Origin: Stratiolaelaps scimitus
Taxonomy: Eukaryota; Arthropoda; Arachnida; Mesostigmata; Laelapidae
Direction: 5' to 3'
Assembly: GCA_019614645.1 (NCBI GenBank)
Contig: JABWDB010000005.1
Location: 18,589,001-18,653,000 of the forward strand
DNA: 64,000 nucleotides
This document shows, piece by piece, positions 23,601 to 36,504 of this stretch. The notes under the pieces are model-generated. The model ran no database searches and was not told the DNA's origin. It saw only the letters and a list, made by a program, of their open reading frames with translations. Position 1 is the stretch's first letter. Each line of letters opens with the position of its first letter. Position numbers and translations under genes: made by a program.

Positions 23601-26600
23601 ATTACCTCTAGGCACTGCTCGAACAAACATGTTCTAGTCAACATCACCAGTCAACTGCAACAAGAGCATCAACAGTGCTAATAGCATGTAATAATCCTAT
23701 TGGCAATAAGGGACGTGGACGTCGCCAGAGGCCGACGAGTATCGTTGTTGACTTACGTTCTTCGATCTCCACTCAACGTGAGCCTATGCCGTCGGATAAC
23801 TGGCGCCACTCGAGGATTGGGTCAACTATTGTATATGTTATACGCTATACAAGGCTATAGTGATCTGCACAATGCATAACGCTCTGTGGATGTATTGCGA
23901 GTGTGTTTGTAGTATTCTGTAGGATAGGTAATATGTACGGAGAGAGTGAACAACAAATGAATCGAGAGACAGGATCGCCTAGGAAGAGGTGTATGACGTT
24001 AAGGAGCAATGTTACGCGGTTAGGCTCTCAGAGACGGCGTCGGGATACTTTCGATAGCGGCCGGGACGCCACGGCTATGACGAATACACTAATATAATGG
24101 TAATATATCAAATAATATAATATAGGTTATGTAATCGTTTAGCAGTTAGCGGTGGCGGCAACGCCAACTGCGTCTGTTTCAATAACCTGTGTCTCTTGCA
24201 GGTAGCGTCCTGCCAGAGCAGGCACGGGCGGTTAGTTATTCGAGGGGATCGGCTCTCTGACAACGTTGTAAAATATCCGGGCCGTCTGAACGGTGAATAG
24301 AAAGCAACTCGTTTGTGGTATTATTATTTCGTTGGACTCCGGTCGGGTTCCCCTTTGCTTTTCGTGTTATTGTTGTTGTTGTTCGCTAAGTATATATCCA
24401 TCCAGCCGCTGCTCTTGAAGACGACAATGATGGTGATGAACGACCAAAAATCCATCGGCACAAAACAGCGGCGTACGAATTACGACAACAGCTTTCTCAG
24501 CAGATGCGATTGTCAATAAATTTCACACTGTGTCTAAGGCATGTTTATCTCTACGATTAATATTGTCTTTGCTGTCGCAGTTGTTATGGTTGTTGTTGTT
24601 GATGATGATGTATGCCAACGCTGATTGGGTTCTTCAGTAGTTATAAATGTTCTGATTGTGTACATGTGCATTCGCTCTTGGATGGTTCCCGAAAACGCGT
24701 CCACGCACGAATCAATGAATTCCCGCAGCGTCGCGTCGGCGACACAGATTGCCATCGCTGATGCCGCTATCCGGCAACACTCGCGAACGGGTGGCCGCGG
24801 CTTTGTCTAAACAGACGATGAGACCAAACGACACAATATGCTACGGTGGGCGAACCGGCCCAGCAGCTACTGCTGGAGATGCTGGTTTTTCGAAATTTGA
24901 TATGATAACCGAACGTGTGTTGCAAGGCGGAGTTAGCAGTTTCGCCCGATTATGTGCACTCTCAGTGCTGCAGCCGGTGCTCCCGAGCCAGCGTCGAGTT
25001 ATTCAAACGAAAGAACCTGGCAAGTTGACTGGCGGGACTCGTGGGACACCTACAATGCCCACAGCAGCGTTGACAGCGTGCAACCGCTTAGCTAACTCAT
25101 GCTCCCGTATTTCGTTTTGCTTCGTCGACGATATCAATAAATGGCCGCTAAACAGACTAAACACGGCATCTCATTCATGTGTGTTCAAGCAGGCAGAAGG
25201 TGCCGAGCGAATGTTACTTGCTGTCAATTGACAAAAAGATCGGCGAATATTCTATTCTGCCAGCGACAGAGAATATATGAGATGCTCATGGATGCGACAC
25301 CACGTCAGCCGCAGTGGCGCGTCTGCGAGACATTTGACCTATACAAGTTGACTTAGCTTAGATTACTGCAACTTCTAGCGCGATTCCCCGACTCCACTAC
25401 GGCTGTTGAGCCGACAACGACAAGCCGGACTTGGGATTATCTCGGGCGTCCGCATGAACATCGATAATTGAACGAGTCTGTATTTGACGCCGGTCAACCC
25501 ACTCGAACTATGGACCCGTCGCTAGTGGATATGGTCCCAACTGTATCTCGTATGAACCTGCCATTAACTACTGTTGAACAAGTCACGAAATGGGATGATG
25601 AGATGGCGAACAAATCTCGATTTTTACCTAATCATCGCATCGACGGATTTGACCTTAGCCGATTAGAGAAATGTCGATTGCGAATTTCTATCAACTCGAC
25701 TAGATTACACTTTGTCACCGCTCTGCGGCCGACGCGTACGCGTTTGTTCTCGCTTGTGCAAACCGCTTTTGACCTACCTTGACACGAACGGTGCCGAACT
25801 CCCTCTCCGCAGAATTCCGCGTTACTTGGCTATGGCAGATATTTGGGATTGATGCAACGCTGTCTGCTTGCCTTAACAGCTGTACGCCATATGAGTAACG
25901 CTTTGCCCATGCTATATCAGCTTATGGTATGTATTTAAGGACTGATTTCGAGAATTCATCATTGTCATGGAACGTCTCCGATTAGTGTTATCTCCGTAGA
26001 GTGTGTGTGTGGCGACTGCTTTGCAGTTATTTCAATGGTAACGGCTGGCCGCACTCAATAGTCGCTACAAAAACGGTATCTCGGAACGAATCAATCTGGA
26101 ACACTGTCACTGTGGAAAGGGGTTTAGCCATGCTGGTGATATTGCTTTGCATAATGCTATCCCAGCCTTTGTTGATTGTGAGTTGACGCGCATGTGGTGC
26201 GTTCAGAACACAGAGTTCTACAGACGTTGAGGAGCAGAGTGACAGAGAACCAAGGAGCATCCGCCACTCGCTACGATATACCTATAGTGAGAAAAAGGAA
26301 AATAACGATAATTGTAGCCTACATGACATATCACGGCGACATCTTCCCAGCACTAAATTGATAGCTCAGAGCTGGTTTTTCAACAGAGTTCGATCGTTGC
26401 TAGGCCTAACCTACCTGTGACAAGCGTCGACGAGTGACGATTCATGATCCATGATCTCAGTGACCACCTCTGAGAGTTGATTGCTGTTGATTGAAGTCGT
26501 CCGCTCATTCCACCAGGGGTGTGACCTAATCCTTAGCCAATCGAAGCAGACAAAATTGCTGTGGATGTGTGAGTTTATATAAGATGTGCTTGATGGGTAT

Positions 26601-26612
26601 TTCGGGATGCAT
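17641..26612. other. Presumed intronic or intergenic DNA
   Basis: No supported exon. Short TA tracts occur at 20012-20025 and 21344-21369, and a GCC/GTC-type run at 23530-23577. Open frames up to 160 codons (24749-25231) are within chance expectation for this length. Confidence 0.5.
23530..23577. repeat. (GCCGCCGTC)n-type minisatellite
   Basis: Three to four imperfect 9-12 bp units of CGCC/GTC in a GC-rich block within AT-rich surroundings. Confidence 0.8.
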
Positions 26613-26757
26613 GATAAATCGACAATTAACAGTAGGCTCATCATCTTACTCTGGTCATGCTTAGTCATGCGTGAACAACTATAGTTAAAGGGAATATGCT
26701 CGAACTCGGTTCCATAGCTGGCTAGATGATGAGCCTATTGTTGATTGTCGATTTATC
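26613..26757. repeat. 33-bp inverted repeat with 79-nt spacer
   Basis: 26613-26645 is the reverse complement of 26725-26757 with two mismatches. Pairing continues weakly for about 10 bp on the outer side. It would form a long imperfect hairpin, either a small MITE remnant or a hairpin RNA source. Confidence 0.8.
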
Positions 26758-29700
26758 GTCCATCCGACAACTTCGATGTTGTCTTATGTATACTAAAGTC
26801 ATAATGATGATACGTGTAGCAATTAGATTGGGTCAGAGCAACCAATTGTTTTCAAATAAATACCCGCCTTGTGATAGCTTCTTACGAGATAAATAGAACT
26901 TATCGAAATTCGACGGTTCGACATTTGAAGCTTGTTACGGGCCAACGCCAATGGACTGAAAAGCTGAAAATAAATTATGCTCCCCACACTTTCCTATATG
27001 GCTGTGTCCCTGCAAACCTAACAGAAATACGTCATGCTTCTAGCTAGCTGAGTATGGCTGAATGGGACCTCTGCGGCCAAAAACAAATCTGTGCATGCCA
27101 TAAACAATAGCCATCTCCATAAAGCCATCGAACTGCACTCGAAAGATGAACAAACATGACGTATGGAATCTGTTTCGTCTGCCAGTGCCTGCCGAGTTTT
27201 CGTGCACTAATCAAACCTGCAGACCCAGGCTCGCGCCAGGCTTGCGGCAAGATCTTTCTCCCAACCGTCGCCGCAGCTGCCGCCGCTCTTTTTCCATCGA
27301 TCTGGCACTGGTCTCGTTAGATGTCCTGTTTGAGACGCCGGCGCGGGTCGGCTGACCCACAGCCGCTGACTGACCACCATACAACATAAGTAAAGAATGC
27401 AGGGACGAGCATATCCATTTGCCGCGCTGAGTTCTGGTGGCCCCAGTCAGCTAGGTCAATCACGGGTCGGCTGTTCTGTTCTGACTGGTTCGAACAAAGT
27501 GGCGACTACTGAAGAATTTGTGGCCACCGGTTGGGGACGGGGCAGCTCGAGACGAACTCGGGAAAGACTGGAAAAAGAATTCAAGGCGTTGCCCTCTGGC
27601 CTATCTCTTCTTCGCCTCGTGTTTGCGTGTTACGCAGACAAACGCGTACAAAATACACGCGGGACTTTCTCTCTCTCTGAGATCTACACAGCACTCGACT
27701 ATAATGCATATGGTTCTAAAACAGCAGTATAGTACTGTGTTAAGACCGCTGTACCCAAAACGGAGACAGGGGTGGCCGAGCGGCTAGTCACGAGTTCCTG
27801 GTGATGGCCAGCAATGATGATGATGGTGACGGTGAAGCTCAAGGAAGATTAGTCTGCCTCGAACTCAGCCTACCGTGTTGCGTGCCCTGTGTCGTATGCT
27901 GCGAGCCGCACGCCGTAGCGTACAAAGTTGTGCCAGCCGGGAAGAAATTAAAAGAATACTTGCTTCCATTCACTTGCATGCAATAAATGCATAGGCAAGA
28001 TACGTGACGCCTATGGGCCGGCGGGCGACTGAGAGTGAAATGAGCCCTGTTTAAGATAAAGGATACTTGAAAGTGTGCCTCTCCCAGCCGTAGTTCATTG
28101 ACTGAACACTGGCCGCATGCACTTTACTCCTCGGGAGTTCGCGCGGGTCAATGATGCGGACGACGGAAGAGATCGACGAGTAGATATTGGCAGCGTGTAA
28201 CGTAGAATGCACGATAATACTGTATTCTATATATGGCCGTGTATTGACCAGCATAGTGTGTGGACTGCGTGTACGTGATTCAATCGCTGCAAAAACACAC
28301 CGCTGCTTTGATGAGGGACGAACTATACGAAATGAATAGTTCTGTTCACGAATGTGACGATTGATTGACAATATGTCGAATAGATGTTATTACGCACTAC
28401 TGTGTCCGGGGTGTCCTTCTAAAATTGTGGAGAAAAGTTGCGTTTCAATATAGTAGGGTTTCCTTTAAACATGAAAGTGACATAATAACGATCCGCTTAA
28501 ATTCCACCTACTTGCGGCCACGACTGTGTCGTTCCGTTCAGCGAATTGTGGTAACACGCTCGTGGCGCTCATTTATAGTACAATTCGTATACCATACTAA
28601 TATTATTCTTAATACGTTTTCTTAGTATTGCACTTCTATACCACTCATTACTTCACACATACGACTGTTACACAGTATGTCCGAACAGTCGGTCTCAGCC
28701 GAACTTATGTTATAATTAAATACATGTCTTTCTTTCTAAGGGTTGCTGGAAATTACCAGCGATGCTAGCCGAATTTGTCGGCATAGATATAACAAATGAA
28801 TAGAAATAATTCCTAATTATTGAATGTTCAAATAAATGTATAAATCAATAGAACCCCCTCTTTAAAGGCCAGTCCATTATTCCGAATGCTCTGTGTATCG
28901 GACAACCATCTGACGAATAATCACTTGCTTCGTCTGCCTACTCTTTTCCTCCGCCCCTATTAATTATCTAATTAAGCCCCATCTCACTATCGCATATTAT
29001 CCAGCTGGCATGTTCGTTGATCACTCGAAATTGGGTCACTTATACACAGAATATCTCATCGCTGAAACATCAACAGTACAAACGCAAAGCGTAATCTTCC
29101 CGTGTCCAGGAACTACGCCGGGGTGGTCTTGCCACGTTTTTTCAACGAAGAACAACAACACGCCAAAGAATGGCAGCACTTTTTGTAAACGGGACTTGCG
29201 GGAGGGGGCGGCGGGGGGCAAGAAGGCCAGAGTAGAAGAATATAAAAAGGATCGCCGTAAAATAGACGCATTCAATCTAGATCAAGTGTCGAATTATAAC
29301 GGCATCGAGATGGCGCCGATAAACGAAGGCGTCCGCTGTCCCGTTCTAATGACGACCTCTATATATCGATGTCAGCCCATGTTCTACCGGTTTGTTGCTG
29401 CGGCAATTCGGCAGAAGAAAGCCGTAGGAGATAGTGTGGTGGTTATTGTAGCTATCGTGTTTATTTTTTCTTTGTTAGCTTTTGAGCAACTAATAGCCCC
29501 GTAGTGGCCACCACCCAAACCCATAACAAATGCTGGCGTACCCGTAACGGCGTAAATGGAGACGAACTATTGGTTTTGCAAGGGTTACGTCAACAAGGTC
29601 GCCCAATATAGGATATCAAATCGAGTGTCTCTGTGTGTGTGCGTCAATTGTTCGTCTTTCACCGACGGAAGAGTCTAAGCAGGCTGTGATGATTTTTTTA

Positions 29701-32601
29701 CAATTCGTTTTGCCTTCCTACTACATGAAGAGGAGCCATCCTTCTTATGGAGGCATTATGTTCAAGGGTACCCCCATCCGTATGAAGTATTTTCCTCTGT
29801 TATGCACGCGCTGATTTGATACCGAATCATCTTTATTTTCACAATAAGCATTTTCAGCCCGACTGAGCCACCATGGCTTGATTCTCATTTCGACGTGTTC
29901 TCTGTTTTCTATTCCTGCGGACATCCGGCGATATGAAGCTCACTGTATTTTCTACACGGCGCCACGTTCCGAATTGACTGTTTTTGGCCTCCACTCGATA
30001 TGCGGCTTCATTCATAGTCAACAAATAAGAAGAAGAAGAAGAATCCATCTCCCTTTTTAATCATTTTTTTTCTGTTTGAACAACATACAAGCGAGCGGCA
30101 CAGTTCTCCGCGCCCTCGCTAAGCGGAAAAAAAAACGGAGCGCTCCATAGAGCACAGCACATGACACGAATTTATTTATGGAATCAGCTGCATAATTTCT
30201 CGCCGCGTCACTAAATACCGAATAAGTGCCTGTTCATCTGTCGTCTCCGGTGACGTTCGTATAACGACAGTGAGAGCTGACAGTGAGCGTCACCAATATT
30301 CTCTGCTTCGACCGTTTCATGAGTTTGCAAGCCAAAGATCACAGTGCCGAGAGCAGCATTATTATTATTATTATTATTACATGTGACATAACACCTTGTG
30401 AATACAGCAAGCAGACTCATTTACTTGGCACAACTAACTTTGTTCGTCACGATAAAAGCTCCTTTCGAAGAGACTATCGTATCCGGCATGATGAAGCTGC
30501 CTAGTAGAAATCTATTTCGCTCTACTGCACAGCAATGTACCAGTGTTAAACTCTTTTACAAGTACGTAATGATTGAATTATGATTAGTGTTATTATTGTC
30601 ATATTGGTACTATTATTATGATATAATTATTACTATCATTATGTTTTTAATATCGATTGTATCCGACTTCGTGAATTATACTCTAATCAGAAACACTTAG
30701 GTAATATTACGGCGAGTTGAGTATAATGACGCAGTATAAGGCTAAAAATATCACGGATCATCGAGATGGGTGTTTATCGCCTACCCTTACGATTGCTATT
30801 GGCTCTTCAATAGTCTAGTACGGTCGCAGTCTGTACATGAATTCAGCAAAGAGCGGCAGTGACTTGCTTTAGCCTTGACATACCGTTACGCTCGTAACGA
30901 AAGCTTTATGAATTGTGACAATACGAGCACTTCATGTTACTCGTATAGACCCAGTCTGAAATTACAAGGTGATGGTGATATATCGGCGCATGTTCTAGTA
31001 CCATTATTTCGTTCAAAAGTTGCTGGAAATCACTAAACAGCAACCAGCGGTAGGCTTTGCCAACTCAAATCTGCTGGTACGACAACAACGTGTCACTAGA
31101 TTTGGTAATGATATGTCGCGGTATCGAGTGCGTCCATTGTTTTTTGACTTGTAGGCGAGGCGAAACGGGGCGTGCCACTTCCTCCTGCCTATTCGTACCT
31201 GTCATAAAAGTCTGAGGTGCGCACCAGTTGAGCTCAATCGTCATAAATGGTTCCCAATGAAAGGTGTTGCATAGCTTCAACCGGCGGCGTTAGACGGCGG
31301 GGGGGGGTGTCCGTGGGAAGCCCTAAATCAGTAAATTCTGACCTACCCAGGTGCCGCCCAGCGTTGTCTAATAGCGGCGTGTGGATGTGTTCGATGATGA
31401 AGGGTTTCAGTCATATTCGTATATTTTTTCCTTCTTGGACCAGCACATCGTTGTTGATATTGTCTTGATCTCTGGGGGGCACTGCTATACAACATGTGCG
31501 ACGCGTGCTTCGGCTGGGTAGGGCAGAGTACGTTTGCACTTGCGTACGAAATAACTAAGATTAATTTATATATATATATATATGTAACTCAATGTTTTGT
31601 TCAAATACATATACATGACCTATATGGGGCATCCTCGCAGAAGGAACATGTCAAACGCTGAGTTATTTTGACAGCAACAATCGATGAACCGTCGTAACAC
31701 AATGTTGAAAGTTTGAATCAAGATGTGCGAATTTCCTTAGATCGCGTTTACATGAGAATAGCGTACATTTATCCTATAAGAATTCTGTCAACTCACAGCG
31801 CCTTCAACGCAGCGATTCTCATCTTTCTCTCGAGTATCCATTGGCCATATTGGAGTTCTTAAGATTAGGTAGCAAGACAGCGCCTCGTTTAATCGAGACA
31901 TAATGGCTCTATAATGGATCCCACTCTCATGCTCTCTCACTCCCTCTGGCGTCAACGAATCTGTGCGAGTGATAGCAGCTGAGATACATATATCCTATGC
32001 GTTCTACGTACGAGCAGGGAGAAATGGCGTCGGGTAACTAAAAGCCACTTCGAAGAACAGCTTGATATGTCCAATAGAGCCATGACAGGAACGTGTCGTA
32101 CATTTCAATCAGAATATGATTGCGATCTTATTGAAATTACTGTCGATTACTGCAACCCGGTAGAACTAAGTAAGTCGGGCTCGTTAATCGGCCCTTGAGC
32201 GCGGCTCAGGATAGATCGTTAGGTAGCCCGGGTGCCTACATGGGTATCAAAATCTAGCCGGCCATTAGACGTCAGAACGAAGCAATTTCCCTTGACTTCC
32301 CAAATCAGTTTGTCCTTCGAAGGCAGATTCTGTCGCAGTAAATAATCAATGATGATCTGTTCCTTTTTGAAATGTATTCATTATTTTTTTTTGTTGAATA
32401 TCACTTTTTGTCATGGAGCATATTACGAAAGAAAACAAATGGAAAATGAATATAGCAGGGCCAGTGAGGTAACAGACGGACATTAAATAATAGTAATACC
32501 TAAAAGGTTAAGAGCTGAGGCCTGTCAGATAGGGGAACAGCTGAGAGTCAGCTCGAAAAACATCAGACGGACATTTAATAGCACGGTATTTTTCGCAACG
32601 G
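26758..32601. other. Presumed intronic or intergenic DNA
   Basis: No supported exon. It contains an A-box-like head at 27773-27786, (ATT)n at 30357-30378 and (TA)n at 31567-31585. A 164-codon open frame at 29010-29504 with a hydrophobic C-terminus has no splice or homology support. Confidence 0.5.
27773..27786 (+). repeat. tRNA-like A-box head
   Basis: TGGCCGAGCGGCTA matches the tRNA A-box and resembles the heads at 43169 and 58191. No B box follows. It is a likely SINE relic. Confidence 0.3.
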
Positions 32602-32624
32602 CACACACACACACACACACACAC
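32602..32624. repeat. (CA)n microsatellite
   Basis: About eleven CA units. An 18-bp direct repeat (CAGACGGACATT...) precedes it at about 32475 and 32563. Confidence 0.9.
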
Positions 32625-32775
32625 AGATATATGCAGGAGGTGGGCGAGGTCGCAAGAGCCAGCGGAGGTGCAGCTTGTGGTGGGAACTATGCGTTTCTGC
32701 GAATCAACATGGGGAGTTACAACATTTCGAGTACAATTTATTCAAACATACAGTAGGGCGGGATTTCTAGGGATT

Positions 32776-33417
32776 ATGGGGGGGGGTGAGGACGACAATG
32801 TTCCGAGGAAGGCGATGGCATTGCCTCTCTGCACGGCGAGGGACAGCCGCTGCAGGAGGAAAGAGCCAGCGCGCTCAACAACATTTCGAGTTGTTTCCAG
32901 GATATGAGAGCGTTGTTGAAACTCGGCGTTGCCTGGAGTTTAGGGCCTGTGAGTTCCTCGACAAACAAAAGAGTGTTCGTTGGTAGATTGGCAGGAGAGG
33001 TTCCATATTGAGAGATAGGAGGATTTCCTGATTCTTGGAAAAATGGCATAATCAAACGTGGGGCGGCGATTGTGTCAAAACTATCGACATGTACGTGAGA
33101 AATAACTGATGGGGCTGAAATTGATATGAATCGATTGTCTCAAATGACTGTCAAGCCCATGATCAAATTAAGTCGACTTGTCAATGTAAAAGGCTAGTTT
33201 CGTTGAGAAAATACGGTTCATTATCCAATCTGAACCTAAAAATATACTTTTGAATTTTCCAAATCGATGCGACGATTTTTTTACACCGATGGCCGTCAAC
33301 TTGAGCAGGCTTTGCCGTTTCAAATCCCATCCTAGGCCTTGAACCTATTTTAGGAACAGATAAGTAGCAGCCAAGCATTGAGTAGGCCTTCCCGTCGGAC
33401 ATATTTCGTGAGATCAA
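32776..33417 (-). pseudogene. Decayed coding-like patch, family not recognised
   Basis: On the - strand three adjacent open stretches in different frames have protein-like composition. 33417-33181 reads KAYSMLGCYLSVPKIGSRPR..., 33055-32950 reads NPPISQYGTSPANLPTNTLL..., and about 32945-32785 reads RNVVERAGSFLLQRLSLAVQ.... The switch of frames suggests frameshifts in a dead gene or transposon. On the same strand an AATAAA lies downstream at about 32740. The string TNTLLFVEEL loosely resembles an RRM first strand, but not enough to assign. It could be chance. Confidence 0.25.
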
Positions 33418-36335
33418 GCAAGCGGTCCCGCGCTATCGCTTGACGATTGATACAGTCCACATATTTCCTTTGACGCTTATATCGTTCGCTTGCGAATGAC
33501 ATTAGTCCTGAAAATGCATTGGCAATTCCACAATATGAGACGAATCACAGATGAGCGGCATCCGCAAAAATTCTCAATAAATCATTAAATCATTAATTAC
33601 TTGACGTTCACGAATTGATCTCAAGGGAGACAGAAATAGACTCCTCGATAAACATGTTTGAGCTAAGTTGTTTTTGACGGATTCGCTACCCAGCACTACA
33701 GCATTAAGAATATTATCGTCGTGTGAAGCTTCAAAGTGGACGTTATTATGCTTTCTCACTTATTTAATACACACAATTTTCTATCAATCCTTCGTGAAAA
33801 GCTGGTAGTGTGGTTCGGTGCGCTCGCAGCATGTCATTGTCGAACTGGTCTCTAGCTAATCACCCTGTATCGCTCGGTCTCTTTAGCCCCGTTATCGGCG
33901 TCCCAGCAAAACGGTGAGAACTCCTGGCAAAGCCGATCGGCAACAACTTGTACCTTCTCGCGGGAATATTGATGAAGTTGGACGTTATTCTATTCCCCAA
34001 TATATTACGTTATACCTGTCGTTTGGCTGTTGCCAGGTAATTCAGTGCTTCCTATGGCCGTACAGTGACAATCGCCGATGATGCTTACTGGGATTGTCGT
34101 GGGTGATCCAGGTATATCCAGCCGCAGCAGCAGCAGTACCGCCTACCGGTGGGCCCAGTACACGAGCCGCTGTAATGTGTGCCTATGATTGATAATGAAC
34201 GATTTGCCTTTCAATGGGAGTATTTGCATGGTGTCGCTCTCCACCTCGCCTTTGCGGGACCCGCTTTTGTGTTACAGCGACAGCGGCAGGAATAATACGG
34301 GATGGGATTATCTCAAGCTGGAGGGGGGTTTGTGGTAAGGGAGGCTGTGAGTGGAACAGATGACAATGAGACATAGGCTCCCGGCGCGATTTGCTGCGAT
34401 TTTGTTGTTGCTCGTATTTTTGGCGGTGTTGATGTTGGTATCTTTGCCATCAATAATTGACGACCGCTAGAGGTCGCATTGCCGGCTGGCCCAGCTGTAC
34501 GGCCAATCGCGGTGGTGGCGACAGCGAGCAAACCGCGCAACTTTGCGACTTGTTAGTTGACTTAGCATCCATAGAACATCATCGCTTGGTCGGTTGAACA
34601 ACTTCAACCGTCCAGCTGACTTTGGCATTGGCTGCGTCGCCAACATTCACCGTGGCTGGTATTGGACAGTGAGCTGCTGCTGTTGTTTTTTTTTTGTTGT
34701 TCATTGTCGACATTGTGATCTTCTTAGCTGACATCCATCTTGGCAATAAACGTTCTGTGATCTCCCTAGAGGTCACTTGACAGTCCACGAGTGACGTACT
34801 GGAGCACGTAGGGCGCTGAAGAGTGAGTCTTCTATATGTGGACAGCATGCGACAGTGAAGTCGGTGGAGTATAGACGTTAATGATAATGAGGTGTTACTG
34901 CCTTCCGGGAGCAATGTGCTTAGGAATCACTCTCACAAGGCATAATAAATGATATTTTGTTACGAGCGTTACTAAATTCTACAATTATGCATATTTAGTT
35001 TGATTGTAGTGTGTGTGTGTGCGCTGCAATGTATATGCGATGTTCACTGGCTAGCATTATACGTCCCGTATAGAAGTTTAACATTTGGGATAACGTGTCA
35101 TATATTGTACTATAACACCAGCGTTGTTTATGATCCATGATGCTCGCTCGCTCGGTTGGATGAATTTACTGCTACTTAGGAAGCGTTGAGAAACCTAGCC
35201 TGTATAACAACTGCTCGCTCGCCTGCCTACACCCTACACTATGGTTCGTCTACATATGTCTTTACACAGCTAGAACTGTTCTCTCTGACTGCTGACGATG
35301 ACTAATTCGTTAGATCCAAGCAACTGATGATAGTGTTATTAGATAGTGTTGCACATATTCATTCGACATGGATATCTTATTTCACTGTTAAGATACCTCT
35401 ATTTCACTACCCGGCCTTCTTCTCAGCCTTGAATTTAACGTTGGCAATCTGTGGTCGCGTTAAATGAATCCTCTTGCTTCCGGGGATGTTGTATTTAGGG
35501 CCGCATTCTCGTGTAACGGAGGAGACGACGAATTTCGCGTTGACTATGTTTCTTTGTTGCAGAATTCGCTCTATGACAACGATTACATGACGGGAATGTT
35601 TATGGATAGCATAATTGACTAGACTTTGTTACGTTTGATCATACGAATGATCTCCCAAGTGAACACGTTCGGTTTTGCCTGAATGGCACGATTTCCGGTG
35701 AATGGTTTGCGAGTTGTGAGAACGTGACGAATCGCCATAGAAGTAGTTAGGAAATATAGTTCATGGCTACTCTATATAATATATATTTCCAGTGCCACGA
35801 GAATGGCGAATGCCTGTCGAAATATGGAGTCACAGACTAGTTATTGCGATGCTTGAGTAAGCCACAGTGACTGTTCGGTTCGTGACTATTCGTTGAGACA
35901 AGCTGCGCATCATCGTAGGTAGTTCGTTGTCTTAGAACTAGGTAGAATGATAATGGGTGTGTAGTCGACTGCATACCCATTGGACACCATGGTATAGCTT
36001 GGTCGTCATCTTTCGCGAAAATGTACTTATTCTAGATTCACATTTCTATACTTGTGAAGCAACAACAATAATTACATCATTATTATTATATCAACTTGAG
36101 ATCTCATATCAACTTGACCAAGTGCTATTTGCCCATCGGTAATAATTAGAAATTAGCAATTGTTGAACTGAAGCAATATTTCAACTGTACTTTTTCTATT
36201 GCCGCTTTATGACAACCTAATAATAGTGTAATTAACAGCTATGATATCGAATTTGCCACAAAAAAGAAATAAAACCATTGACAATAACCCATTATCAATT
36301 TATTTTGTGTCCAATTCATTCAATCTATATTACAG
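33418..36335. other. Presumed intron, no feature beyond short simple repeats
   Basis: CAG units occur at 34121-34135 and a GT tract at about 35010-35022. Open frames on the - strand at 34313-34914 look semi-plausible but lack splice or start support. Confidence 0.45.
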
Positions 36336-36504
36336 GTGTGGCCTGAAATAGCTGAACTGAAACGAACTCACATCCGAGTCGAGCATCACAATGGGTCAAA
36401 ATCGATCGAGACAAAAGGCCGATATTTCGGGAACCCCTCCGAATAAGGACAATCCGAGGGATTCTGGAAATAGCAAGAAGGATGGGAGAAACAGAAAACC
36501 AAAG
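36336..36504 (+). CDS. Exon with isoform A start codon (ATG 36391)
   Basis: The acceptor TATTACAG ends at 36335, followed by 55 nt of leader and an ATG in ideal context (A at -3, G at +4). It encodes 38 residues: MGQNRSRQK then a polar Asp/Lys/Arg/Asn-rich stretch ending NRKPK. The donor AAAG/GTAAGG is at 36505. Gly2 with Ser6 is a myristoylation signal. The leader upstream of the acceptor must lie on another exon, possibly 8601 or one not found. Confidence 0.8.

Noticed and set aside
24749..25231. 160-codon open frame with a VDD string
   Set aside because: TTG-initiated and within chance length for 64 kb in six frames. The VDD string has no reverse transcriptase context around it.
29010..29504. 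164-codon open frame with a hydrophobic C-terminus
   Set aside because: Length is at chance expectation. No recognisable domain, splice or promoter support.
32950..33055. RRM (U1A/U2B-like) pseudogene
   Set aside because: Only the short string TNTLLFVEEL resembles an RRM strand. The second RNP motif is not found.
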